Source: a virus. From it: 36,145 bases of DNA. The translations under genes and the position numbers were made by a program. The notes under the pieces were generated by a model. The model was not told the DNA's origin, searched no databases, and saw only the letters and a program-made list of their open reading frames with translations. The DNA is taken from IMG/VR virus record IMGVR_UViG_3300019762_000018, positions 1 to 36,145 of that record. One strand, given 5' to 3'. Shown here piece by piece: positions 12,417-18,645 of the stretch (position 1 is the stretch's first letter; each line of letters starts with the position of its first letter).

Positions 12417-12938
12417 ATGTTAGAAAAAATTAAAATGTGGTTACGAAACAACAATAGTAAAATTGTAGGGGTGTCTTTTATTGTGATAGCTGTTGCGTTT
12501 GTAATATCACAATTCACAATACACCAGCTAAAAGAACAAAACAAGGTAATTTTTCCAAAAGTAGAAAAAGAAATTAAAAAGTTAGAACCAAAAGTCATAA
12601 GCGTTTCAGTAGATAAACAACTTGAAAAAATAGAAAAAAATCAAGATGCAAAAGCCAAAGAGTGCAAAATAGTCGATGGCAATATAGTTTTATCAGAAAG
12701 CGAATTTTTAAAAGGCAGAAATCTAGCTATATTTGATTTAAATACTTTTGAATATAACGAAAATAAATATCATCTCACAACTTCAAGGGATACAGGTGCA
12801 GAAATATTTGGAGTTCGATTAAAGAAAATTAATCGCGATGGAACACAAACATACATTACACACTATGAGCTTGTTAGTAATCTGCAACTAAATAAAAAAG
12901 AGTATGAAAGATACTTGTTGATAAAAGGAAAGAAATAA
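12417..12938 (+). CDS. Membrane-anchored protein, 173 aa
   Basis: One N-terminal membrane helix (about residues 16-36), a charged stalk that may be a coiled coil (38-80), then a soluble domain of about 90 residues outside the membrane with beta character. The ribosome-binding site is AAGGAT. A -10-like element (TATGTTAAAAT) lies about 30 bp upstream. It follows the lipoprotein, and both could work at the envelope, for example against superinfection. Not recognised. Confidence 0.55.
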   Translation: MLEKIKMWLRNNNSKIVGVSFIVIAVAFVISQFTIHQLKEQNKVIFPKVEKEIKKLEPKVISVSVDKQLEKIEKNQDAKAKECKIVDGNIVLSESEFLKGRNLAIFDLNTFEYNENKYHLTTSRDTGAEIFGVRLKKINRDGTQTYITHYELVSNLQLNKKEYERYLLIKGKK

Positions 12939-12962
12939 TGAAAGGCGAGGGAGGAATTTAAT

Positions 12963-12980
12963 AGGCGGATAAAACCGCTT
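12963..12980 (+). terminator. Weak terminator-like hairpin
   Basis: AGGCGG (12963-12968) with CCGCTT (12975-12980), six pairs including one G-T, 6-nt loop, followed by the T-rich ATTGTTCTGT. It closes the envelope-protein operon and precedes a new promoter. Weak stem, so moderate confidence. Confidence 0.4.
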
Positions 12981-13039
12981 ATTGTTCTGTCAAGTCAATT
13001 AGTTTGATTTAATAGAGTGATAAAGTGATATTTAAGTTT

Positions 13040-13051
13040 TATAATGTTATA
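13040..13051 (+). promoter_or_regulatory. Palindromic early/moron promoter, copy 3
   Basis: TATAATGTTATA, followed by CTCTATTATC and then the leader AAAAGGATTAGAAA before the mini-ORF at 13085. Same design as copies 1 and 2. Confidence 0.7.
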
Positions 13052-13084
13052 CTCTATTATCAAAAGAGAGAAAAGGATTAGAAA

Positions 13085-13117
13085 ATGAATGAGTTTATAG
13101 TATGGGATAAAAGATGA
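13085..13117 (+). CDS. 10-codon mini-ORF (leader peptide or shortened moron)
   Basis: It has the strong moron leader and ATG, encodes M-N-E-F-I-V-W-D-K-R, and its stop overlaps the next ATG (ATGA at 13114-13117). The peptide resembles the beginning of YopX proteins (compare M-R-E-I-K-F-R-A-W at 27093), so it may be what remains of one, now used for coupled initiation. Confidence 0.35.
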   Translation: MNEFIVWDKR

Positions 13118-13317
13118 AAGTAGATGATTTTGTAGAAACAGAAAATGGGCAAAGATGGAGAGTAGACCAAATGGATAAAAAAGGAAAGTATCCAATATCG
13201 GCACATAACTATAATACAAAAGAAAGTATTTGCTGGACTAAAGATGGTTATTTTGAATCAGACAAAAGAGATAGTGAATATAACTTAAAAAAAGAATATA
13301 GAGAGCAATTAAAATGA
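13114..13317 (+). CDS. Unknown protein, 67 aa
   Basis: Not recognised. The sequence G-Q-R-W-R-V-D-Q-M (about residues 12-20) with surrounding strands suggests a small beta domain with SH3/KOW-like character; this is only a shape impression. Coupled by ATGA junctions to mini-ORFs on both sides. Confidence 0.5.
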   Translation: MKVDDFVETENGQRWRVDQMDKKGKYPISAHNYNTKESICWTKDGYFESDKRDSEYNLKKEYREQLK

Positions 13318-13358
13318 TAGACACTATACAAGAAAATAAACTAGGACTAAGAAAATGA
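13314..13358 (+). CDS. 14-codon mini-ORF
   Basis: ATG at 13314 overlaps the previous stop; its own stop overlaps the next ATG at 13355. Such unbroken ATGA chains suggest it keeps ribosomes on the message rather than making a functional protein. Confidence 0.3.
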   Translation: MIDTIQENKLGLRK

Positions 13359-13606
13359 AAACAGTAAAAATAAGATTCGATAGCATAGAGAATATTGAAA
13401 AAAAATATCACGGTATGGAATGTACTCTAAATAATCCAGTAATAGAAGATATAAGCGAATTAGCTATCGAGTCATTACTTAGTCATATAGACACAAAAAA
13501 GCTTTTTAAAGAGATTGTAGATAGAGATGAAGATTTATTAAAAGATTATTTAAAAAGATTAGATGACGATATTAAATATTTTGGATTAAGTAGGAATGCA
13601 TTATGA
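13355..13606 (+). CDS. Unknown protein, 83 aa, with duplicated C-terminus
   Basis: Not recognised. The C-terminal 25 residues (E-D-L-L-K-D-Y-L, then Y-F-G-L-S-R-N-A-L) recur at the end of the HTH protein encoded at 13934. The stop overlaps the next start. The shared tail may be a common interaction element or simply a trace of DNA duplication. Confidence 0.5.
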   Translation: MKTVKIRFDSIENIEKKYHGMECTLNNPVIEDISELAIESLLSHIDTKKLFKEIVDRDEDLLKDYLKRLDDDIKYFGLSRNAL

Positions 13607-13633
13607 AACACTTTAAAGAATTATCAGATTTAG
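13529..13633 (+). repeat. Duplicated gene junction, copy 1
   Basis: Covers the end of one gene and the start of the next. Its counterpart is 14156-14263, about 627 bp downstream. The 3' half is nearly identical (TTTTGGATTAAG, then TTATGAAACACTTTAAAGAA and TTATCAGATTTAG in both), while the 5' half has diverged with a net 3-bp length change. Confidence 0.75.
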
Positions 13634-13836
13634 CGAATCATTGTAAAGTAGATACTTGCGTAACTTTTAAACATAATTTAATATGTAAGACAGATAGTAA
13701 TAGCTGGAAAATAATACCATACGACAAGGATGAAGATGGGTATTTTCTAAATAATGAAATAGATATTTTAGAATTTGATTGTTATGCAAAAGCAAGAAAT
13801 CATTTTATAAACAATTTGAAAAAGGTTTCATTATGA
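13603..13836 (+). CDS. Unknown protein, 77 aa
   Basis: Not recognised. Begins M-K-H-F-K-E-L-S-D-L, identical to the gene at 14233, then diverges completely: here a mixed alpha/beta sequence with three Cys. ATGA overlap with the gene before. Part of the duplicated junction. Confidence 0.5.
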   Translation: MKHFKELSDLANHCKVDTCVTFKHNLICKTDSNSWKIIPYDKDEDGYFLNNEIDILEFDCYAKARNHFINNLKKVSL

Positions 13837-13877
13837 GTAAATCACTAGAATTAGCAAAATCACAATTAGAAGAATAA
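13833..13877 (+). CDS. 14-codon mini-ORF
   Basis: ATGA overlap with the previous stop, 14 codons, then TAA. It could be the start of a decayed gene; the following 56 bp hold no other frame up to the ribosome-binding site of the HTH gene. Confidence 0.3.
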   Translation: MSKSLELAKSQLEE

Positions 13878-13933
13878 AACATAAACAGAACATACGAAGA
13901 TAACGACTATGTATTTTTATTAGGGGTAAGAAG

Positions 13934-14236
13934 ATGAGTAGAGCAAAATTAGACAAAAATGAAGTATTAAAATTATATTTAAAAGATGGATATACAAGAA
14001 AACAAATAGCAGGAATGTTAGGAGTCACAAGAGGTACACTAGATAATTTTATGTTTATACATAAAATAAAATATGGTGCAGATTCTGAAGAGCTAGAGAG
14101 TAGAATAAATTATGGAACACCATCGAAAATTAGAGATAGTAGAACTGTAAAAGTTGAAGATTTATTAAAAGATTACTTGAATAATTTGGATTATGGAACT
14201 CTTAATTATTTTGGATTAAGCAGGAATGTATTATGA
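13934..14236 (+). CDS. HTH DNA-binding protein, 100 aa
   Basis: Residues about 7-40 (K-N-E-V-L-K-L-Y-L-K-D-G-Y-T-R-K-Q-I-A-G-M-L-G, then T-R-G-T-L-D-N-F) are a clear resolvase/MerR-like helix-turn-helix. The ribosome-binding site is GGGGTAAGA. The C-terminal tail is shared with the protein at 13355 through segmental duplication. Lying just before the terminase and head genes, it is a reasonable candidate for the activator of the tandem-repeat late promoters, but nothing in the sequence proves this. Confidence 0.6.
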   Translation: MSRAKLDKNEVLKLYLKDGYTRKQIAGMLGVTRGTLDNFMFIHKIKYGADSEELESRINYGTPSKIRDSRTVKVEDLLKDYLNNLDYGTLNYFGLSRNVL

Positions 14237-14263
14237 AACACTTTAAAGAATTATCAGATTTAG
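14156..14263 (+). repeat. Duplicated gene junction, copy 2
   Basis: Counterpart of 13529-13633. It joins the end of the HTH gene to the start of the gene at 14233. The two copies are direct repeats and would allow deletion of the 627 bp between them by recombination. Confidence 0.75.
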
Positions 14264-14421
14264 AAAAAATGTTAGACTTAAATTTGAAAACAGATGCAGA
14301 ACTATTAAAGCTAAGCCTTAAAATAATAAAGATATTAAATGATAGAGGTGTTAATATTAGAGAGGATAATAAAAGCTTTGAATCGCAGGAATGTGAAGTA
14401 TTAGATAGGAGTCAAAGATGA
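14233..14421 (+). CDS. Unknown helical protein, 62 aa
   Basis: Shares its first ten residues with the gene at 13603, then L-D-L-N-L-K-T-D-A-E-L-L-K-L-S-L-K-I-I-K-I-L, an amphipathic helical stretch. ATGA overlaps at both ends. Not recognised. Confidence 0.5.
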   Translation: MKHFKELSDLEKMLDLNLKTDAELLKLSLKIIKILNDRGVNIREDNKSFESQECEVLDRSQR

Positions 14422-14690
14422 AAAAATCAATATTAACAATAGCATTAGTAACTAGCTTATTTAGTAATGAGTTTAGAGAATTTCAAAAGATAGATGTAGT
14501 AGATAGAAACTACAAAGATATTAGATACTTTTGTTTAGGTGGACTTTTGCATTTCATAAAGAGCGAAACATACAAAAATACTATTATAATGCGAGTAATT
14601 AATCCAAGAAGCAATTTTCCGTATAAGTGTCAGGTTCATTTAAAAGATGTGCTAACAGGAATAACGCAAATTGAAATATTAGGGGATTAA
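14418..14690 (+). CDS. Exported protein with signal peptide, 90 aa
   Basis: M-K-K-S-I-L-T-I-A-L-V-T-S-L-F-S is a typical Sec signal peptide with no lipobox; cleavage is likely near residue 16-18. The mature domain of about 72 residues has two Cys and beta character, so it should be periplasmic. With the lipoprotein and the membrane protein at 12025-12938 it is a third envelope-directed accessory product. A role in superinfection exclusion or host modification is inferred; not recognised. Confidence 0.6.
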   Translation: MKKSILTIALVTSLFSNEFREFQKIDVVDRNYKDIRYFCLGGLLHFIKSETYKNTIIMRVINPRSNFPYKCQVHLKDVLTGITQIEILGD

Positions 14691-14783
14691 ATGAGTAAAT
14701 ATAAAGAACAGCAGCAAATAGTAGTTGTAAGAGATAGAAGAACAAAAGAAACAAGAAATATATTAGTTAAGAGCAAGAGGTAG
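14691..14783 (+). CDS. 30-aa basic peptide
   Basis: ATG directly after the previous stop; one strand-like stretch (Q-I-V-V-V-R-D) and many Arg/Lys residues. It may bind nucleic acid. Not recognised. Confidence 0.4.
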   Translation: MSKYKEQQQIVVVRDRRTKETRNILVKSKR

Positions 14784-14787
14784 GAAG

Positions 14788-15105
14788 ATGCAAAATAAGA
14801 ATATAATCATTAGTAAACACGCCATTAAAAGAGCTAGAAAAAGATTAAAGTTAGGAGCAACAACAATTAAAAGAATGTTTGAAAAGGCTTTATCTGAAAA
14901 TTTGAAAGTTTACAATGCAGAAGACAATTTAAAAGTAATAAACAAAAGTAATATAAGATTCTTGTATGATGATTGTAAAAACGAAATAAGATTAATAACA
15001 GTAACAAATCTTGCCAACATAAAAGAGCATAAAGAGAATCAAACAGTACCTATCTATTTAAAGGGCAATAAGACAAAAAGAACTATGAGAATAAGAGGTC
15101 AATAA
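14788..15105 (+). CDS. DUF4258-like small protein (RelE/BrnT-fold resemblance)
   Basis: 105 residues, strongly basic. I-S-K-H-A-I-K-R-A-R-K-R-L (about residues 8-20) is the H-A-x-x-R-x-x-x-R pattern of DUF4258-type proteins, and I-R-L-I-T-V-T (about 68-74) supplies the expected strand. Families with this pattern are related to small toxins of RelE/BrnT type, but here no antitoxin gene is adjacent, and it may serve as a phage nucleic-acid-binding protein. Resemblance only. Confidence 0.45.
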   Translation: MQNKNIIISKHAIKRARKRLKLGATTIKRMFEKALSENLKVYNAEDNLKVINKSNIRFLYDDCKNEIRLITVTNLANIKEHKENQTVPIYLKGNKTKRTMRIRGQ

Positions 15106-15106
15106 G

Positions 15107-15253
15107 ATGCGAAAATTAATAATAAAGATATATGAAACTTCCCATGCTTGGGGAGGAGGAAAGATTATAGAGAGAGTTTATTATATAATAAGAGAAAGTC
15201 AAATAAAAGACAAAAAACCATATAACAATCCAATACAGGGAAGATGCTACTAA
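15107..15253 (+). CDS. Unknown small protein, 48 aa
   Basis: Contains S-H-A-W-G-G-G-K (about residues 12-19) and ends P-I-Q-G-R-C-Y. Its stop overlaps the terminase small subunit start (TAATG at 15251-15255). Not recognised. Confidence 0.45.
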   Translation: MRKLIIKIYETSHAWGGGKIIERVYYIIRESQIKDKKPYNNPIQGRCY

Positions 15254-15777
15254 TGGCTAGACTAACACAAGATACAAAAGATAAAATATTAGCAGACTAT
15301 CATGTAGGTAAATCACAAAATCAATTGGCTAAAGATTATGAATGTAGTCCTGCAACAATAAACAAGATTTGTAAGGGTGTAACTCCAAAGTATTCGGATA
15401 AAGTGAATAGCGTAGTTGCGATAAAGACTGAACTTAATAGCGAAAGTGAATATCAAAGTGAATGTTTTGAGCGTGAAGTGAATGCTAAACTAAGAAGAGC
15501 TAATTTAGTATATGGTGGAGTAGAAAAAGCACTAAAGAAAATGACTGAAATAGTAGAGAGTGGTTATGTAGAAGATAAAATAAATGTTGGCGATGGAATG
15601 CAAAAGTTTGAACAAAGAAAACTTAATACAACTGATGTAAAGAATGCACTTGATGGGTATGACAAAGCATCAATCACTTTAGGAGTTAATCAAAGACACG
15701 CTAACACGGTAATAGCTAATACAAATAATAATCAACAAACCTCACCTACTCAAATAAATATAATAAGAGATAATTAA
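15253..15777 (+). CDS. terS: Terminase small subunit
   Basis: 174 residues. Residues about 8-40 (D-K-I-L-A-D-Y-H-V-G-K-S-Q-N-Q-L-A-K-D-Y-E, then S-P-A-T-I-N-K-I-C-K-G) are a helix-turn-helix, as in many small terminase subunits that recognise the packaging site. A central helical oligomerisation region and an Asn/Gln-rich C-terminus follow. I use the ATG at 15253 (TAATG junction) rather than the in-frame ATG at 15244. The large subunit lies 7 bp downstream. Identity rests on HTH plus position. Confidence 0.8.
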   Translation: MARLTQDTKDKILADYHVGKSQNQLAKDYECSPATINKICKGVTPKYSDKVNSVVAIKTELNSESEYQSECFEREVNAKLRRANLVYGGVEKALKKMTEIVESGYVEDKINVGDGMQKFEQRKLNTTDVKNALDGYDKASITLGVNQRHANTVIANTNNNQQTSPTQINIIRDN

Positions 15778-15784
15778 AGAATAG

Positions 15785-17017
15785 ATGGATATTAAACTAC
15801 TTAACCACCAATATGAAGTATTAAGCGATACAACCACTAAGATATTAGGAATGGTTGCCGGATATGGAAGTGGTAAGACTTATACAGCTTGTAGAAAAGC
15901 AATACAATTAAGTTATTTAAACGAGGGTTGTGTAGGTATTGTTACTGAGCCAACTTTCCCTATGATTAGAGATATTTTAGTCCCTGAAATGAAGTTAGCA
16001 CTTGAAGAGTGGAATGTAGAATATAAATTCAATGCTTCAAGTTCAATATTTACACTTACTATAAACGGAAAAGAGAATAAGCTTATTTGTATGAGTATGG
16101 AAAATGTAGAGCGATTAGTAGGTATAAATGCAGCTTTTGTAATTTGTGATGAGTTTGATACATCAAAAACAGATATCGCATATAAAGCTTTTATGAAATT
16201 ATTGGGTAGATTAAGAGCTGGAAATGTAAGACAATTTGTTATTACGACAACGCCTGAGGGTTTTAAAGCTGCTTATAGAATATTTGTCGAAGAAATTGGA
16301 AGTGATAGAAGATTAATAAAGGCAAGAACTCAAGACAATAAATATCTACCTGAGGATTTTATCGAAACATTAAAAAAACAATACCCTGAACAACTATTAG
16401 AAGCATATCTTAATGGCGAGTTCGTAAATCTTACAAGTGGTACAGTATATTATTTCAATAGAGATAAACATAACACTGATTTAGTACATACAGATAGAGA
16501 TTATTTAATCATAGGCCAAGATTTTAATGTAGGTTCGTGTTGTAGTGTAGTTTATATTCGTGATGGAAGAAATATGTATGCTATAGATGAATTTGCAAGC
16601 CACGACACATTCAGAATAATAGATAATATTAAAAGAAGATATCCACATAACAACTTAGAAGTGATACCAGACGCGAGTGGTAATCAAGGACAAACTAATG
16701 CGAGCAAATCAGATATACAACTTATAAGAGATGCTGGAATTAAAGTAAATGTACCAAGTTCTAATCCAAGAGTAATGGATAGAATAAACACTACTAATAA
16801 TCACTTTGAAAAGATGAACTTATTTATTAATGTAAAGAAGTGTCCTAATTTTGCAAAAGCTATGGAACAACAAGCGTATGATGATAAAGGAGTGCCAGAG
16901 AAGCTTAATGGAGCTGGAACAATAGATGATTGGACTGATGCTGGAACTTATCCGTTGCATAGATTATTTGGAGTCGACAGAGGAATGGCTACATCTTATC
17001 AAGGTAGTTTTTTATAA
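15785..17017 (+). CDS. terL: Terminase large subunit
   Basis: 410 residues, the DNA-packaging motor. Walker A G-Y-G-S-G-K-T (26-32), Walker B F-V-I-C-D-E-F-D (118-125), coupling motif T-T-T-P-E-G, then an RNase H-fold nuclease domain with the acidic motifs G-Q-D-F-N-V, I-P-D-A-S-G and a C-terminal D-D-W-T-D-A. All ATPase and nuclease residues are present. It is on the short side for the family but complete. The nuclease cuts the concatemer; circular ends of this sequence would fit headful packaging. Confidence 0.93.
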   Translation: MDIKLLNHQYEVLSDTTTKILGMVAGYGSGKTYTACRKAIQLSYLNEGCVGIVTEPTFPMIRDILVPEMKLALEEWNVEYKFNASSSIFTLTINGKENKLICMSMENVERLVGINAAFVICDEFDTSKTDIAYKAFMKLLGRLRAGNVRQFVITTTPEGFKAAYRIFVEEIGSDRRLIKARTQDNKYLPEDFIETLKKQYPEQLLEAYLNGEFVNLTSGTVYYFNRDKHNTDLVHTDRDYLIIGQDFNVGSCCSVVYIRDGRNMYAIDEFASHDTFRIIDNIKRRYPHNNLEVIPDASGNQGQTNASKSDIQLIRDAGIKVNVPSSNPRVMDRINTTNNHFEKMNLFINVKKCPNFAKAMEQQAYDDKGVPEKLNGAGTIDDWTDAGTYPLHRLFGVDRGMATSYQGSFL

Positions 17018-17023
17018 TATATA

Positions 17024-17087
17024 TAAGTACAATATTGTTATCTTTTCTCTAATTTTAAGTACAATTTAATATATAGTGTATTATAAT
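17024..17087 (+). promoter_or_regulatory. Variant moron promoter with direct repeats
   Basis: TATAAT (17082-17087) before the gene at 17119. TAAGTACAAT occurs twice (17024-17033 and 17056-17065, 32-bp period) upstream. The palindrome of the other moron promoters is missing, but the leader AAAAGGATTTAGAAA is the same. Confidence 0.5.
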
Positions 17088-17118
17088 TGTATTACATAAA
17101 AAGAAAAGGATTTAGAAA

Positions 17119-17358
17119 ATGAAAGATTTAATGAGCGAAGTTGAAATAAAAAAAGATTTAGTAGAGGCTGGAATGATTCTAACTTATTCTGATATGAATA
17201 ATTATATGACTTATACTATTTTAGATGTGGATAATGAATCATTTGAATGTATCGATAATGAAACAAAAGAAGAGGAAGTTTATTTCTTTGACGAATTACA
17301 AATAGGATGGAATTTTAAAGAAAATGATTTTAACAAATATATAGCAAGAGTAGCATAG
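17119..17358 (+). CDS. Moron protein between terminase and portal, 79 aa
   Basis: Not recognised. Own promoter and the conserved moron leader. Acidic, with E-C-I-D-N-E-T-K-E-E-E-V-Y-F-F (about residues 42-56), probably a small alpha/beta fold. It splits the terminase from the portal operon and is followed 0 bp later by another small gene. Confidence 0.55.
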   Translation: MKDLMSEVEIKKDLVEAGMILTYSDMNNYMTYTILDVDNESFECIDNETKEEEVYFFDELQIGWNFKENDFNKYIARVA

Positions 17359-17517
17359 ATGAAAATATCTAAACAGCTAACAATGAAAGAAGCAAACCTA
17401 ACAGAGCGGCAGTATACTTATATGCGAGACAATTATCCTGAAAGGTTAAAGCTTTTAAAGTTTGGTATTCTGTATAAGCAGATAAAGAGCGGAGAGATTG
17501 AAAAGGAGAAAATGTAA
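17359..17517 (+). CDS. Unknown small protein, 52 aa
   Basis: ATG directly after the previous stop. Starts M-K-I-S-K-Q-L-T, identical to the start of a 19-codon ORF at 20490. Basic helical sequence with L-T-E-R-Q-Y, perhaps a short HTH. Its stop overlaps the ATG at 17517. Not recognised. Confidence 0.5.
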   Translation: MKISKQLTMKEANLTERQYTYMRDNYPERLKLLKFGILYKQIKSGEIEKEKM

Positions 17518-17681
17518 TGATTGCTATTAAAATATTATAAAAAATACTTAAAGAAAAATATGATAATAGACCTTTCTTTTTTGGAGCAGAAGAAGCAAAT
17601 GAAGAAATATATCAGATTCATGAAGCTTTGGAAGAGTTGGAGCAGATAGAAAGCAAAGAATTAGCAAAGGAAAAGATATAG
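17517..17681 (+). pseudogene. Small gene interrupted by an in-frame TAA
   Basis: ATG at 17517 gives seven codons, then TAA (17538-17540). The same frame continues for 46 sense codons without another stop (K-I-L-K-E-K-Y-D-N-R-P-F-F-F-G, then an acidic helix) to TAG at 17679. No start codon lies after the TAA before the conserved-looking part. Either a nonsense mutation in an accessory gene or a small error in the sequence. Confidence 0.45.
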
Positions 17682-17974
17682 ATAAACAACAATATCATAA
17701 CAGATTAAGAATTATAAATGAATATGTGTTTAACGAGAGGTTATCTAAAATTCTATTTGACAAGATGGTACAAAAAGCAGAATCAGACAATGAATATATG
17801 ACTAAGTTTTTATTATGGCTTAGTGAAAAAAAATCAACTGTATTTTTAAGAGATGAATTAGCAAGTGTTTTTGAGAATGATAAGTTTATTAAAAATAGTA
17901 AAGAACCTTGCCCCTTTTTTAACGCCTGGGTAAGTATTGATAGTGCAAGTATAAAATTGAAAGGCGTAAAATGA
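17678..17974 (+). CDS. Unknown protein, about 98 aa, possible ATA start
   Basis: Not recognised. The frame reads well (D-K-Q-Q-Y-H-N-R-L-R-I-I-N-E-Y, then K-I-L-F-D-K-M-V-Q-K-A-E) right back to ATA at 17678, which overlaps the previous TAG as ATAG and stands 6 nt after AAAGGA. No ATG exists upstream in frame; GTG at 17726 has no ribosome-binding site and would cut the first helix. The C-terminal half has the look of a small helical adaptor (P-C-P-F-F-N-A-W). Confidence 0.5.
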   Translation: MDKQQYHNRLRIINEYVFNERLSKILFDKMVQKAESDNEYMTKFLLWLSEKKSTVFLRDELASVFENDKFIKNSKEPCPFFNAWVSIDSASIKLKGVK

Positions 17975-18000
17975 CAAAACAAGAGTTTAAAAATAATTAA
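17971..18000 (+). CDS. 9-codon mini-ORF ending at the late promoter
   Basis: ATGA overlap with the previous stop; its TAA lies inside the first repeat of late promoter A. Probably no more than a coupled tail of the operon. Confidence 0.25.
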   Translation: MTKQEFKNN

Positions 18001-18044
18001 CAAACTGCAACTAACTTAACAAATAGCAATAATTATGTTATAAT
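17997..18044 (+). promoter_or_regulatory. Late promoter A (tandem-repeat type)
   Basis: TTAACAAACTGCAAC (17997-18011), 4 bp, TTAACAAATAGCAAT (18016-18030), 8 bp, TATAAT (18039-18044). The same geometry recurs at 21526, 27155 and 29883. No -35 hexamer. It drives the portal operon starting at 18064. Confidence 0.8.
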
Positions 18045-18063
18045 AAACTAAAAAAGGTTTGTT

Positions 18064-18645
18064 ATGGCATTTATGCAAGGTTTACTCGATACTTACAAAG
18101 GTCTTGATATTCAAGGAATCTTGCGAGGTAGCAGAAAATCAAAACCTATTTATACAGAGAGCAACAGTTCTCTATCAGTTGACAATGCTAGTCTTATTGA
18201 AATAAATAACTTTCCTTTATCAGCTAACACAGAATCAATACTTTTAACCATACGCAATAGAGCTAATTTTGGCGGAAATACAAACACAACAACAATAAAA
18301 ATAGCAACACTAACACTTAAAACAGATGGTGCAAAACCCGTAGACTTCAAAATCTACAAAGATAGCACAACAGGTGGCACTTTCAACTATTGGGATGAAA
18401 CCAATAGCCGAATAGAAGTAAGCACTAATGCTACATTATCAACTACTACAGAAACAATCGGAACAATAACAAAAATAATTAATCAAATAGGTTCAACAAT
18501 ACTTAGTAAAGAAGAAACACAAAGAATTAATTTATTAGATGGAGATATCATTCTGGATTTAAAACCGAGTGAAGAAGTTACAATCACAGCAAAAAGCACT
18601 AATACAAGTATAATATCAATAGTTACACGAATAAAGGAAAAATAA
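18064..18645 (+). CDS. Probable structural protein upstream of the portal, 193 aa
   Basis: First gene behind late promoter A. Thr/Ser/Asn-rich with beta-strand alternation over most of its length (about residues 45-190) and almost no Cys, like capsid decoration or fibre proteins. It ends directly at the portal start. A head-fibre or decoration role is inferred from composition, late promoter and location; not recognised by family. Confidence 0.5.
   Translation: MAFMQGLLDTYKGLDIQGILRGSRKSKPIYTESNSSLSVDNASLIEINNFPLSANTESILLTIRNRANFGGNTNTTTIKIATLTLKTDGAKPVDFKIYKDSTTGGTFNYWDETNSRIEVSTNATLSTTTETIGTITKIINQIGSTILSKEETQRINLLDGDIILDLKPSEEVTITAKSTNTSIISIVTRIKEK

Noticed and set aside
14788-15105. Toxin-antitoxin module
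   Set aside because: The DUF4258-like protein only loosely resembles RelE/BrnT toxins and no antitoxin-like partner is adjacent.
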